Assembly (NCBI RefSeq): GCF_036017065.1
Contig: NZ_JAYXHR010000001.1
Coordinates: forward strand, 1-64,000
DNA length: 64,000 bases
From: Uliginosibacterium sp036017065
Lineage (GTDB): Bacteria; Pseudomonadota; Gammaproteobacteria; Burkholderiales; Rhodocyclaceae
Reading direction: 5' to 3'
The position numbers and the translations under genes are program-made. How positions within the stretch are numbered: position 1 is the first letter of the stretch; the number at the start of each line of letters is the position of its first letter. The notes beneath the pieces were generated by a model. That model saw only the letters and a program-made list of their open reading frames with translations. It searched no databases and was not told the DNA's origin. Positions 9,297 to 20,828 of this stretch are shown here, piece after piece.

Positions 9297-11630
9297 ATGC
9301 CTTCCAAGATGACCATCAAGCTACCGGATTCTCCAGTGAGTTCTTCGCGCAGTTTCCTGCACGCCGTGCCCGACAGCTGGCGCGACCGCATGGCCGCGCG
9401 CCTGGGCGCAGCAGAGAACGTACTGGCCTGTTGCGAGGTTGACCTCGACATCCGCCTCCGGTTTGCCGCGGGCATCGTGGTACTGACCGAATCCCGCCTG
9501 CTCTCGGCGGATGACAAGGGTGAATGGCAAGAGTGGCCCTTGCGCCCGGGCCTGCGCCTGGATCACCACGACCATGCGGGCGTAGGCACGCTGGAGTTGC
9601 TGGACGTCACCGCTGCGCAACCCGTGCGGCTGGTCTACTGGCGCTACACGCTGAACCAGAATCCGGCCGCCTTGCGCCTGCAACGCCAGTTCCAGCGCGT
9701 GATGATGGCGGTGCAGGCCGGCCAGCCCTTGCAGGCCGAACCCGAGCGGCATTGCCTGAGCTGCAATGCGCGGCTGGAGCCGGACCAGGAAGACTGCCCG
9801 GCCTGCGAACCCGACGAATCGCTGACCCCGCCTTCCACCTGGACGCTGCTGCGGCTCGGCCGCTTCGCCAAACCGTACAGCCGCCAGCTGACCGCGGGCT
9901 TCCTGCTGACCCTGGCCTCGACCGCCGCGACCCTGGTGCCGCCGTACCTCACCATGCCGCTGATGGACGACGTGCTGATCCCTTACCAGAACGGCGCGCC
10001 GATCGACGTCACCAAGGTCGGCATGCTGCTGGGGGGACTGCTCGGCGCCGCGCTGGTGGCCTGGGCGCTGGGCTGGGCGCGCACCTACATCCTGGCGCTG
10101 GTGTCGGAACGCATGGGCGCGGATCTGCGCACCACCACTTACGAGCACCTGCTCAAGCTGTCGCTGGAATACTTCGGCGGCAAGCGCACCGGCGACCTGA
10201 TGGCGCGCATCGGCTCGGAGACGGACCGCATCAACGTCTTCCTGTCGCTGCACCTGCTGGACTTCGCCACCGACGTGCTGATGATCGCCATGACCTCGGT
10301 GATCCTCTTCTCCATCAACCCCTGGCTGGCGCTGGTCACGCTGCTGCCGCTGCCGGTCATCGCGTGGATGATCCACGTGGTGCGCGACAAGCTGCGTACC
10401 GGCTTCGAGAAGATCGACCGTGTGTGGTCGGAGGTCACCAACGTACTGGCCGACACCATTCCCGGCATCCGCGTGGTGAAGGCTTTCGCGCAGGAGTCGC
10501 GCGAGGCCGAGCGCTTCCGCGAAGCCAACCGCCACAACCTGGCGGTGAACGACAAGCTCAACCGCGTGTGGTCGCTGTTCTCGCCGACGGTGACGCTGCT
10601 CACGGAAATCGGCCTGCTGGTGGTGTGGGCTTTCGGCATCTGGCAGGTATCGCAGGACAGCATCACGGTGGGTGTGCTGACTGCCTTCCTCGCCTACATC
10701 AGCCGCTTCTACACGCGCCTGGATTCGATGAGCCGCATCGTGTCGGTGACGCAGAAAGCCGCGGCCGGCGCCAAGCGCATCTTCGACATCCTGGACCACG
10801 TGTCCAGCGTGCCGGAGCCGGCCAATCCGCAGCCGCTGCCCAAGGTGACCGGCCGCATCGGCATGCGCAAGCTTGGCTTCCGCTATGGCAACCGCTCGGT
10901 GATCCGCGACCTGTCGCTGGACATCCAGCCGGGCGAGATGATCGGTCTCGTCGGCCACAGTGGCTCGGGCAAGAGCACGCTGGTGAACCTGATCTGCCGC
11001 TTCTACGACGTCAGCGAAGGCGCCATCCTGGTCGATGGCATCGACATCCGCCAGGTGGCGGTGGCCGACTACCGCCGCAACATCGGCTTGGTGTTGCAGG
11101 AGCCCTTCCTGTTCTTCGGATCGATCGCCGAGAACATTGCCTACGGCAAGCCGGATGCGACGCGCGAGGAGATCGTCGCCGCTGCGCGCGCCGCCCACGC
11201 ACATGAGTTCATCCTGCGCCTGCCGCAAGGTTACGACTCGCTGGTCGGCGAGCGCGGGCAGGGCCTGTCCGGCGGCGAGCGCCAGCGCATCTCGATTGCG
11301 CGCGCACTGCTGATCGACCCGCGCATCCTGATCCTCGACGAAGCCACGTCCGCAGTCGATACGGAAACCGAACAGGAGATCCAGAAGGCGCTGGACAACC
11401 TGGTGAAGGGCCGCACAACGATCGCCATCGCGCACCGCCTGTCCACGCTGCGCAAGGCGGATCGCCTCGTCGTCATGGACCGCGGCCAGATCGTCGAAGT
11501 CGGCCCGCACGACGAGCTGATGGAAGCGCGTGGTGCCTACTGGCGCCTGTATGAAGCGCAGGCCCGCAACGTCGACACCGAGGCGGCGGAAGCCACGTGG
11601 TCGGCGGGTGGCGCCACCGAGCGCGTCTGA
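9297..11630 (+). CDS. ABC transporter (exporter type) associated with cyanophycin metabolism
   Basis: A 777-residue half-transporter of the exporter fold. It has an N-terminal region of about 190 residues containing a zinc-ribbon-like Cys cluster near residues 153-170 (CLSCNARL then CPAC), a six-segment membrane domain at about 195-490, and a C-terminal ATPase with Walker A GHSGSGKST, signature LSGGERQRISIARALL, Walker B ILILDEATSAVD and H-loop AIAHR. Homologues in cyanophycin loci are known as the cyanophycin metabolism-associated ABC transporter; the substrate is not established. Start candidates are ATG 9273, 9297 and 9309; none has a clear ribosome site, and 9297 is a compromise. It is followed after 15 bp by the DUF1854 gene and is divergent from the synthetases. 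Confidence 0.88.
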   Translation: MPSKMTIKLPDSPVSSSRSFLHAVPDSWRDRMAARLGAAENVLACCEVDLDIRLRFAAGIVVLTESRLLSADDKGEWQEWPLRPGLRLDHHDHAGVGTLELLDVTAAQPVRLVYWRYTLNQNPAALRLQRQFQRVMMAVQAGQPLQAEPERHCLSCNARLEPDQEDCPACEPDESLTPPSTWTLLRLGRFAKPYSRQLTAGFLLTLASTAATLVPPYLTMPLMDDVLIPYQNGAPIDVTKVGMLLGGLLGAALVAWALGWARTYILALVSERMGADLRTTTYEHLLKLSLEYFGGKRTGDLMARIGSETDRINVFLSLHLLDFATDVLMIAMTSVILFSINPWLALVTLLPLPVIAWMIHVVRDKLRTGFEKIDRVWSEVTNVLADTIPGIRVVKAFAQESREAERFREANRHNLAVNDKLNRVWSLFSPTVTLLTEIGLLVVWAFGIWQVSQDSITVGVLTAFLAYISRFYTRLDSMSRIVSVTQKAAAGAKRIFDILDHVSSVPEPANPQPLPKVTGRIGMRKLGFRYGNRSVIRDLSLDIQPGEMIGLVGHSGSGKSTLVNLICRFYDVSEGAILVDGIDIRQVAVADYRRNIGLVLQEPFLFFGSIAENIAYGKPDATREEIVAAARAAHAHEFILRLPQGYDSLVGERGQGLSGGERQRISIARALLIDPRILILDEATSAVDTETEQEIQKALDNLVKGRTTIAIAHRLSTLRKADRLVVMDRGQIVEVGPHDELMEARGAYWRLYEAQARNVDTEAAEATWSAGGATERV

Positions 11631-11645
11631 GGGCAGGGAGCGACC

Positions 11646-12143
11646 ATGACTGACACGACGACCAAGGCTGCGACCATCGCAATCCATTTCACGCTTGCCC
11701 GCAACGAACTCGGGCAACTTGTCCTGACGGATGAGCAGGGCACGGCTCACCACAATGTCGTACCGGTGCGCGCGTTTCCGATTGCCGCGCCCGCCGATGG
11801 CATTTCCCTGCTGGACGCCGAGGGCCACGAGGTGGCGTGGATCGACCGTCTCCACGCGCTGCCGGAGGACTTGCGCCAGTTGATCGAACAGGCCCTGGCC
11901 GAACGCGAGTTCATGCCGGAGATCCAGCGGCTGCACGAGGTGTCGAGCTTTGCAACGCCCAGCACCTGGCATGTCAGCACCGATCGCGGCGAGGCGAGCT
12001 TCGTGCTGAAGGGCGAGGAGGACATCCGGCGGCTGGCCGGCAGCACGCTGCTGATCGCGGATCATCATGGCGTGCAGTACCTGATCCGCGACCTGAAATC
12101 GCTGGACCGCCACTCGCGACGCCTGCTGGACCGTTTCCTGTAA
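11646..12143 (+). CDS. DUF1854 family protein associated with cyanophycin metabolism
   Basis: A 165-residue soluble protein with no signal peptide or membrane segment. It matches my recollection of the DUF1854 family, which recurs beside cyanophycin synthetases and the accompanying ABC transporter. Conserved-looking features are the AWIDRLHALP segment mid-protein and the C-terminal YLIRDLKSLDRHSRRLLDRF helix. No catalytic motif is evident. A GGGAG ribosome site lies just before the ATG, and the 15-bp gap to the transporter gene indicates one operon. Its function is unknown. Its genetic pairing suggests it acts with the transporter, possibly as a cytoplasmic subunit or regulator; that is inference. 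Confidence 0.88.
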   Translation: MTDTTTKAATIAIHFTLARNELGQLVLTDEQGTAHHNVVPVRAFPIAAPADGISLLDAEGHEVAWIDRLHALPEDLRQLIEQALAEREFMPEIQRLHEVSSFATPSTWHVSTDRGEASFVLKGEEDIRRLAGSTLLIADHHGVQYLIRDLKSLDRHSRRLLDRFL

Positions 12144-12268
12144 CGCCGCGGCTCTCGCTGCGCTGGTGGATGACACGCGTTTGCCGTATGTAGACCGACG
12201 CAAATCATCGTTGCGCCGGGCTGCCGATTGCGGCATCAAGCTAGGGGCCACCTTCCAGGAACGATCAA

Positions 12269-13639
12269 GTGAATCCAGCCGTCAGCCAGCCGCATCCCGT
12301 CGAAGACCGCAGTGAAATCCCGCGCACGGTCGGCCGATGGGAGGCCTTCCTGTTCTGGCTGAAACTGGGTTTCATCAGCTTCGGCGGCCCGGCCGGGCAG
12401 ATCGCCATCATGCACACCGAGCTGGTGGAGCGTCGTCGCTGGATCAGCGAGAAGCGTTTCCTGCACGCCCTCAACTACTGCATGTTGCTGCCCGGCCCGG
12501 AGGCACAGCAACTCGCCACCTACATCGGCTGGCTGATGCACCGGACCTGGGGCGGCGTGGTGGCTGGCGCGCTCTTCGTCCTGCCGTCGCTGTTCATCCT
12601 GATCGGCCTGTCATGGATCTACGTCGCGTTTGGCGACGTGCCCTGGGTGGCAGGGCTGTTCTATGGCATCAAGCCGGCCGTGACGGCGATCGTGGTGCAG
12701 GCGGCTCACCGGATCGGCATGCGCACGCTGAAGAACAACTGGCTGTGGGGCATTGCCGCGGCATCCTTCGTGGCGATCTTCGCGCTGAACCTGCCATTCC
12801 CCCTCATCGTGGCGGCCGCCGCGCTTGCCGGCTATATCGGCGGACGCGTCGCGCCGGAACGGTTCCGGGCCGGTGGCGGCCATGGCAAGGCCGACAAGTC
12901 CTTCGGCCCTGCGCTGATAGACGATCACACGCCGACGCCTGCGCATGCGCGCTTCAGCTGGGCCAGGCTGGCAGGCGTGATCGCGGTCGGCGCGGTGCTG
13001 TGGCTGGTGCCGATGGGCCTGCTGACCGCAGCCTTCGGCTGGACGCACACCTTCACGCAGATGAGCTGGTTCTTCACCAAGGCCGCGTTGCTGACTTTCG
13101 GTGGCGCGTATGCGGTGCTGCCCTACGTGTATCAGGGCGCGGTGAGCCACTATGGCTGGCTGACGCCGACGCAGATGATCGACGGCCTCGCGCTGGGCGA
13201 AACCACGCCCGGGCCGCTGATCATGGTGGTGGCCTTCGTCGGTTTCGTCGGCGCCTACGCCAAGGCCGTTCTCGGCCCGGACGCGCTCTTCCTCGGCGGT
13301 GCGGTGGCCGCAGCGCTGGTGACCTGGTTCACCTTCCTGCCGTCGTTCCTGTTCATCCTGGCCGGCGGCCCGCTGGTGGAATCCACCCACGATGACCTGA
13401 AGTTCACCGTACCCCTGACCGGTATCACCGCCGCAGTGGTGGGCGTGATCCTCAACCTGGCGCTGTTCTTCGGCTACCACGTGTTGTGGCCGCAGGGCTT
13501 CTCAGGCCGCTTCGACTGGCCCTCTGCGCTGATCGCGCTGGGCGCAGCGATTGCATTGTTCCGCTTCAAGCTCAACGTGATCCACGTGATCGTTGCTTGT
13601 GGGCTGGTGGGGTTGGTGGTGAAGACACTACTCGTTTGA
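12269..13639 (+). CDS. chrA: Chromate transporter ChrA
   Basis: A 456-residue inner-membrane protein of the CHR family, long form, with two homologous halves. The first half has LKLGFISFGGPAGQIAIMH and a PGPEAQQLATYIGW motif. The second has LLTFGGAYAVLPYV and GLALGETTPGPLIMV. The PGP motifs and GGP/GGA loops are characteristic. ChrA exports chromate and gives chromate tolerance in studied bacteria. The GTG start at 12269 has an AGGA ribosome site about 8 bp upstream. It follows the DUF1854 gene by 125 bp and is probably an independent unit. No chrB-type regulator is seen nearby. Confidence 0.93.
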   Translation: MNPAVSQPHPVEDRSEIPRTVGRWEAFLFWLKLGFISFGGPAGQIAIMHTELVERRRWISEKRFLHALNYCMLLPGPEAQQLATYIGWLMHRTWGGVVAGALFVLPSLFILIGLSWIYVAFGDVPWVAGLFYGIKPAVTAIVVQAAHRIGMRTLKNNWLWGIAAASFVAIFALNLPFPLIVAAAALAGYIGGRVAPERFRAGGGHGKADKSFGPALIDDHTPTPAHARFSWARLAGVIAVGAVLWLVPMGLLTAAFGWTHTFTQMSWFFTKAALLTFGGAYAVLPYVYQGAVSHYGWLTPTQMIDGLALGETTPGPLIMVVAFVGFVGAYAKAVLGPDALFLGGAVAAALVTWFTFLPSFLFILAGGPLVESTHDDLKFTVPLTGITAAVVGVILNLALFFGYHVLWPQGFSGRFDWPSALIALGAAIALFRFKLNVIHVIVACGLVGLVVKTLLV

Positions 13640-13818
13640 GCTGCGCGCGAACGGCGTGGCGGAGGCCGGAGCGGCGCCAGCAACAGGAATGCTCGGCTTT
13701 CGCGTTGCCTCTGCGAACCCCTCGGTCTTCGGCTGGTGTGGTGCGGACGGTGTCCAGCGAAGCAGCGCTTCGCTGACCGGACCAGCGCAGCTTCTCATCC
13801 GCACCGTTGCTACAAACG

Positions 13819-13840
13819 AAAAAGCCACCGCAAGGGTGGC
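13819..13840 (-). terminator. Intrinsic terminator of the tmRNA gene
   Basis: On the minus strand a GCCACC / GGTGGC stem (13835-13840 with 13824-13829) with a five-base loop is followed by five Us (13823-13819). It starts 14 bp after the mature 3' end of the tmRNA. Confidence 0.85.
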
Positions 13841-13853
13841 TTCGTCGTTGGTT

Positions 13854-14220
13854 TGGTGGAGGCGGCGGGAATCGAACCCGCGTCCGCAAGCCCTCTACAA
13901 CCGGCTCTACATACTTAGCCGTTCTATTTGGATTTAATCCTGCGCTTAGCCGATCGGCAGGCCGACGCAGGACGAGTCACCTTGATTTTAGCTCCGCACC
14001 AAGTAACCCGATGCGGCACGAGTCCCTGTGAATGACGCTGCTATGGGTTTTACCCCATCTGACCCAGGAGACCAGTCAGTGCAGCGGCTGTAGCCTTAAG
14101 CGGCTACGGCGAATTGCTCGTCGTTGGCGAGTATAGATTTCCAGATGGATTTACGAGGTGATCTGGTCCTCGGTATGCACCAAGCTGCTTCGCGACCCAC
14201 GTCGAAACCAGGTCGCCCCC
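13854..14220 (-). ncRNA. ssrA: Transfer-messenger RNA (tmRNA)
   Basis: A 367-nt tmRNA. Its 5' end (from 14220) begins GGGGGCGACCTGGTTTCGAC and its 3' end carries the T-arm GGTTCGATTCCCGCC and CCA at 13854. The 5' GGGGGCG pairs with CGCCTCC to form the tRNA-like acceptor stem. The internal reading frame encodes the tag ANDEQFAVAA followed by TAA. tmRNA with SmpB releases ribosomes stalled on broken mRNA and marks the incomplete product for proteolysis. It lies between chrA and gph. Confidence 0.97.
14096..14128 (-). other. tmRNA proteolysis-tag reading frame
   Basis: The segment GCC AAC GAC ... GCT TAA encodes ANDEQFAVAA and a stop. The resume codon is taken as GCC by analogy with other betaproteobacterial tags such as ANDERFALAA. 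Here the tag ends VAA rather than the usual LAA. Confidence 0.9.
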
Positions 14221-14268
14221 AGCAAATACTGTGACGCCAACGCGCGCCACGGGTTCCATTGTACGCGC

Positions 14269-14934
14269 TCAGTGGGTACCGAGCCAGTCGAGGACTTCGT
14301 GCGGGTGGTGGATCACGCCGTCCGCGCCCCATTCCTCGGGCGGCAGACCGGCGCCGTGGTAGCCCCAGGTGACGGCCAGCGAACGCATGCCGGCTGCGCG
14401 CGCCGCTTCCACGTCGCGTGGATCGTCGCCGATGTAGAGACTGGCGGCAGGCGCGACACCGGCTTCGCGCGCAGCGTGCAACAAGGGGTCGGGCGCCGGT
14501 TTGGGCAGGGCTGCGGTGTCACCGCTGACGATGCTGCGTGCGCGTGCGTCGAGTGCCAGCGCACGGACCAGCGGCTGGGTGAAGCGGGCATGCTTGTTGG
14601 TCACGACGCCCCAGGCGAAGCCACGTGCTTCCAGCGCGTCGAGCATTTCCGGAACGCCGGGGAACAGCCGCGACTGGTCGCAGATGTTGGCCGCGTAGTG
14701 AGCCAGCATCCGGTCCGCGATGGCGGGGTAGTCAGCGTGGTCGGAGGTCCAGCCGTAAGCCGCACCGATCAGCCCGCGCACGCCTTGCGAGGTGTAGGGG
14801 CGCAATTCATCGAGGGGGACTGCCGGCTTGCCGTCTTCGGCACGCACGCGATTGAGCGCGCTGGCGAGGTCCGGGGCGGTGTCGGCAAGGGTGCCGTCGA
14901 GGTCGAAGAAAACCGCCTGGATGTCTGCTGGCAC
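14269..14934 (-). CDS. gph: Phosphoglycolate phosphatase-like HAD hydrolase
   Basis: A 221-residue HAD-superfamily phosphatase. Motif I is FFDLDGTLADT, motif II lies in WGVVTNKH, the motif III lysine is in LPKPAPDP, and motif IV is YIGDDPRDVEAA. It fits Gph, which dephosphorylates 2-phosphoglycolate, though HAD substrate specificity cannot be settled by sequence alone. It lies 4 bp downstream of ubiG, a conserved pairing in proteobacteria, so the two are co-transcribed. The transcript ends close to the tmRNA gene on the same strand, with no terminator seen between them. Confidence 0.9.
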   Translation of the reverse strand: MPADIQAVFFDLDGTLADTAPDLASALNRVRAEDGKPAVPLDELRPYTSQGVRGLIGAAYGWTSDHADYPAIADRMLAHYAANICDQSRLFPGVPEMLDALEARGFAWGVVTNKHARFTQPLVRALALDARARSIVSGDTAALPKPAPDPLLHAAREAGVAPAASLYIGDDPRDVEAARAAGMRSLAVTWGYHGAGLPPEEWGADGVIHHPHEVLDWLGTH

Positions 14935-14938
14935 GGGA

Positions 14939-15691
14939 TCAGCCCTCGCGCCTGCAGCGCATCAGGTAGTTCACATCAGGGTTGTCATCGAGCCAGTAGT
15001 GCTTGGTGAGCGGGTTGTAGTGCATGCCGATCACTTCGTCGACCACCAGGCCTGCCTCACGCGCAAAGCGCGCCAGCTCGGAAGGTTTGATGAACTTGCC
15101 ATAGTCATGGGTGCCGCGCGGCAACATCTGAAGGATGTACTCGGCGCCGAGGATGGCGAACACGTAGGACTTGGGATTGCGGTTGAGCGTGGAGAAGAAC
15201 ACGGGCGCGCCGGGTTTCGCCAGCGTCGCGGCGGCGCGTACGACACTTGCGGGGTCGGGGACGTGCTCCAGCATTTCCATGCATGTGACGACATCGAACT
15301 GGCCAGGGCGTTGTGCCGCGATGTCCTCGGCGGCGATCTGCTGGTAATCCACCTGCTGGCCGGATTCATAGAGATGCAGACGGGCGACACCGAGCGCTTT
15401 TTCCGACAGGTCGATGCCGGTGACCCGTGCACCACGGGTGGCCATGCTTTCCGACAGGATGCCGCCGCCGCAGCCGATGTCGATGACCTGCTTGCCCTGC
15501 AGGCCGCCGGCGTGGCGGTCGATCCAGTCGAGTCGCAAGGGATTGATCTGATGAAGCGGCTTGAACTCGGATTCGGGATCCCACCAGCGATGGGCGAGAT
15601 CGCTGAATTTCTGCACTTCGGCAGCGTCGGCGTTCAGGGTGTTGGCTTGCATGGCGTGATGTGCGGGAATCTGGCTGTCCGGAATGGACAT
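14939..15691 (-). CDS. ubiG: Ubiquinone biosynthesis O-methyltransferase UbiG
   Basis: A 250-residue SAM-dependent methyltransferase that performs both O-methylations of ubiquinone synthesis. The SAM site VIDIGCGGGILSESMA, the FSDLAHRWWDPESEFKPLH region near the N-terminus and the C-terminal MHYNPLTKHYWL region are diagnostic of UbiG. The frame starts at ATG 15691; an internal ATG at 15652 would give a length closer to the usual 230-240 residues and cannot be excluded. Neither has a clear ribosome site. The gph gene follows after 4 bp. Confidence 0.94.
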   Translation of the reverse strand: MSIPDSQIPAHHAMQANTLNADAAEVQKFSDLAHRWWDPESEFKPLHQINPLRLDWIDRHAGGLQGKQVIDIGCGGGILSESMATRGARVTGIDLSEKALGVARLHLYESGQQVDYQQIAAEDIAAQRPGQFDVVTCMEMLEHVPDPASVVRAAATLAKPGAPVFFSTLNRNPKSYVFAILGAEYILQMLPRGTHDYGKFIKPSELARFAREAGLVVDEVIGMHYNPLTKHYWLDDNPDVNYLMRCRREG

Positions 15692-15724
15692 CGGTGGACA
15701 GCAGTTTATCCGCTGGACACCAAT

Positions 15725-15754
15725 AAAAAAGCCCTCGCCGAAGCGAGGGCTTTT
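15725..15754. terminator. Terminator after the OmpA-like gene
   Basis: An 8-bp stem, GCCCTCGC (15731-15738) with GCGAGGGC (15743-15750), and a CGAA loop is flanked by six As on the left and four Ts on the right. It can terminate in both directions, but its position 19 bp beyond the OmpA-like stop and just upstream of ubiG shows it mainly ends the OmpA transcript. Confidence 0.88.
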
Positions 15755-15772
15755 GATGCGGAATAAACCCGC

Positions 15773-16528
15773 TTACTTCTTGGTACCGACGGCTTCCAGA
15801 TCGACGCGGCGATCCGGGGCCAGGCAGCTGATCAGCTTCTTGTTGCGGCCGTTCTCGGCACCCAGGTTCTTGCAGGTGTCGCCGGTGGTCGGTTGCGACT
15901 CACCCTTGCCTTCCGTGTAAACACGGTTGGCTTCGATGCCTTGAGCAACCAGGAAGTCCTTGACTGCGGCAGCGCGTTGCTCGGACAGCTTCTGGTTGTA
16001 GGTATCGGAACCGATACGGTCAGCGTGACCGACGGCGATGACGACTTCCAGGTTGATGCCCTTGGCCTTGCCGGCGAACTCGCTCAGGCTCTGCTGACCA
16101 GCCGAGGTGATGACGGCCTTGTCGTATTCGAACAGGGCGTCAGCCGGGATCGACACCTTCTCGGCAGCCGGGGCCGGAGCCGGGACAGGAACCGGGGCGG
16201 GAACGGGAGCAGGGGCCGGAGCCGGGGCGGCGGCCGGAGCGGGCTTCGGCGGTTCGCACACTTCCTTGGCGAACAGTTCCTTTTCGCAGAAGCAGCCGAC
16301 CGGGATGGTCTCGCCGACGACCTTGGTGGTCTGCGCCAGATCCTTCGTCCAGTAGCCGGTGCGCCAGCACAGGCCGGTACCGCTGCGGGACAGCACGTTG
16401 CGCGAGTCGATGAGGTACGGCGTCACGCCGCTCTTGGTATCGACGACGATGTCCTTGCTCTGTGCTTGTGCGCCTGCGATGGTGCCCATGGCAACGAGTG
16501 CCAGCAAAAGCTTGTGAGTGTGTTTCAT
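15773..16528 (-). CDS. ompA: OmpA family outer-membrane/peptidoglycan-associated protein
   Basis: A 251-residue exported protein. It has a signal peptide (KHTHKLLLALVAMGTIAGAQAQ), then a region of about 80 residues with several cysteines (GCFCEKE, EVCE), then an Ala-Pro-Val-rich linker of some 30 residues, then an OmpA C-terminal peptidoglycan-binding domain (about 135-250) with the AVGHADRIGS and LSEQRAAAVKDFL motifs. It has no full eight-strand barrel, so it is an OmpA-like cell-envelope protein rather than a porin. A strong GAGGAG ribosome site precedes ATG 16528, which decides the start over the longer open frame. The same gene sits upstream of ubiG in many betaproteobacteria. Confidence 0.92.
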   Translation of the reverse strand: MKHTHKLLLALVAMGTIAGAQAQSKDIVVDTKSGVTPYLIDSRNVLSRSGTGLCWRTGYWTKDLAQTTKVVGETIPVGCFCEKELFAKEVCEPPKPAPAAAPAPAPAPVPAPVPVPAPAPAAEKVSIPADALFEYDKAVITSAGQQSLSEFAGKAKGINLEVVIAVGHADRIGSDTYNQKLSEQRAAAVKDFLVAQGIEANRVYTEGKGESQPTTGDTCKNLGAENGRNKKLISCLAPDRRVDLEAVGTKK

Positions 16529-16722
16529 ATTCTCCTCGTTCAAGTCTGATTGCTCATTAAGGACACCACCTGGATCGATGCCCCACACAAACTGGCGCCT
16601 TTGCAGACACCAGTCATCTCCCTGCTTGCCGATCTAAAGCTGGCGAAACACCCGATCAGCATACTCCACAGCCTGCATCCTAGACCGGATGTGCGTGAAA
16701 CGCATTAAGCCCGTGTCAAGTA

Positions 16723-18042
16723 TCAGTACAAAGAATTCTGCCACGACCGGGAAATTTGCTGCAACGCGATGTTGTTAAATTGCAACAGCGAATGCGAGCG
16801 TACACGCGGGTTTCCGGCCACCCAGACATCACTTACTGCATGGCGGTCGACAACATAGACAAGGTGCGAAACCGGGTCGTAGCAGGGTTGAAAGTCGACG
16901 TTGGAAAGGGAAATGGCGCATAAATCGGCTTCTTTTCCGGTTTGTATGGAGCCGATCCGGTCGTCGAGGCCCAGGCAGCGCGCACCGTCCAGAGTTGCCA
17001 TGCGCAGCGCGCGGTGAGCGGGCAGCGCATCGGCCCGTTCGCCCGCCACCTTTGCCAGCAGGCTGGCCTGACGCATTTCCTGCCACAGGTCCAGCCGGTT
17101 GTTGCTGGCCGCGCCGTCCGTACCGAGCCCCACCGCAATTCCTGATTCGAGCATCCGGGCGACCGGGGCGATGCCGCTCGCCAGCTTCATATTAGACGTC
17201 GGGTTGTGGACCACGCTTACATTCCGCTCGGCCAGCAAGCGGATTTCACCCTCGGTGAGATGCACGGCGTGCGCAACGGACAGGCCCGGGCCAAGCAGGC
17301 CGAGCCGTTCCAGCCGCTCCAGTGGCCGCATGCCGTGGTGGCGGATGCTGTCCTCGACCTCGGTCCGGGTCTCGTGCAGATGGATGTGGATAGGGCAGTC
17401 CAGTTCCTGGGACAGCGCGACGACGCGCTCGAAGCTGGCGTCGGAGACGGAATAGGGCGCATGTGGCCCGAGGGCGAAGCCAAGCAGCGGCCGGTCCCGC
17501 CACTGGTCGCGCACCGCCAGGCCCTTGCGCAGGTAGTCGTCCGCATCGGCGGCATAGCGGCTGGGGAACTCCATGACGGGAAGGCTTAGCACGGCGCGCA
17601 TGCCTGCTTCGCTGAAAGCTTCCGCAGCGGCGTCGGGGTAGAAATACATGTCCTGGACGCAGGTGATCCCGCCGCGCAGCATCTCGGCCGCCGCCAGGCG
17701 CGTGCCGTCGCGGACGAATTCCGGGCTGGCGTGTTCGCGTTCCGCCGGCCAGATGGCCTCGTTCAGCCAGGTCATCAGCGGCAGGTCGTCGGCAAAGCCA
17801 CGCAGCAGTGTCATGGCAGCGTGCGTGTGGGCGTTGACCAAACCGGGCATCAGCACGTGTTCCTCGAGCACGACGTGCTCGGTCGCAAGGTAGCGCTGAC
17901 GCGCCTGCTCGATGGGCAACAGGTCGACGATCAGGCCTTCCCTGATTGCTACCGCATGGTGTTCAAGGACGACCTCCGCGGGCTCTATGGGAACGATCCA
18001 GCGGGCTTCGATCAGGCTGTCGACGGCAGTAGGGGGCGTCAT
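16723..18042 (-). CDS. TRZ/ATZ family amidohydrolase (methylthioadenosine/SAH deaminase-like)
   Basis: A 439-residue metal-dependent hydrolase of the amidohydrolase superfamily. The metal-site motifs are in order: VNAHTHAAMTLLRG, the HIHLHETRTEVEDS segment, SVAHAVHLTEGE and GLGTDGAASNN. Proteins with this pattern are annotated as 5-methylthioadenosine/S-adenosylhomocysteine deaminase (MtaD) or simply TRZ/ATZ hydrolases; a role in purine salvage is plausible but the substrate is not fixed by sequence. The ATG at 18042 starts at the family N-terminus; the frame stays open a little further upstream. It is divergent from gyrA, an arrangement conserved in betaproteobacteria. Confidence 0.88.
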   Translation of the reverse strand: MTPPTAVDSLIEARWIVPIEPAEVVLEHHAVAIREGLIVDLLPIEQARQRYLATEHVVLEEHVLMPGLVNAHTHAAMTLLRGFADDLPLMTWLNEAIWPAEREHASPEFVRDGTRLAAAEMLRGGITCVQDMYFYPDAAAEAFSEAGMRAVLSLPVMEFPSRYAADADDYLRKGLAVRDQWRDRPLLGFALGPHAPYSVSDASFERVVALSQELDCPIHIHLHETRTEVEDSIRHHGMRPLERLERLGLLGPGLSVAHAVHLTEGEIRLLAERNVSVVHNPTSNMKLASGIAPVARMLESGIAVGLGTDGAASNNRLDLWQEMRQASLLAKVAGERADALPAHRALRMATLDGARCLGLDDRIGSIQTGKEADLCAISLSNVDFQPCYDPVSHLVYVVDRHAVSDVWVAGNPRVRSHSLLQFNNIALQQISRSWQNSLY

Positions 18043-18143
18043 GTCGTAATGAAGGCAGGGCTTGGCTGGGCCAGGGACGGCAACGACCCGCATGTTACAA
18101 TCGAAAGCTTTAGCGCAAACCTCACGGAAGCCCTGCATCCGCC

Positions 18144-20759
<2,616 letters not shown>

Positions 20760-20828
20760 ATGATGATGCGGGCGGCCGGCCCAAGGGTCGCCCGCTTCGC
20801 GAGATTGCCCAGGAAAGAGAACAAGGCG

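Noticed and set aside
14258..14263. TACAAT (minus strand) as -10 of the tmRNA gene
   Set aside because: Position is sensible for a short processed leader but the -35 match is poor.
16691..16719. A perfect TTGACA (minus strand, 16719-16714) as promoter for the OmpA-like gene
   Set aside because: No acceptable -10 hexamer at 15-19 bp; the best is ACGCAC. A promoter exists somewhere in the gap but I cannot place it.
18096..18101. TACAAT as -10 of gyrA
   Set aside because: No -35-like sequence at the right distance, so it was not listed as a promoter.
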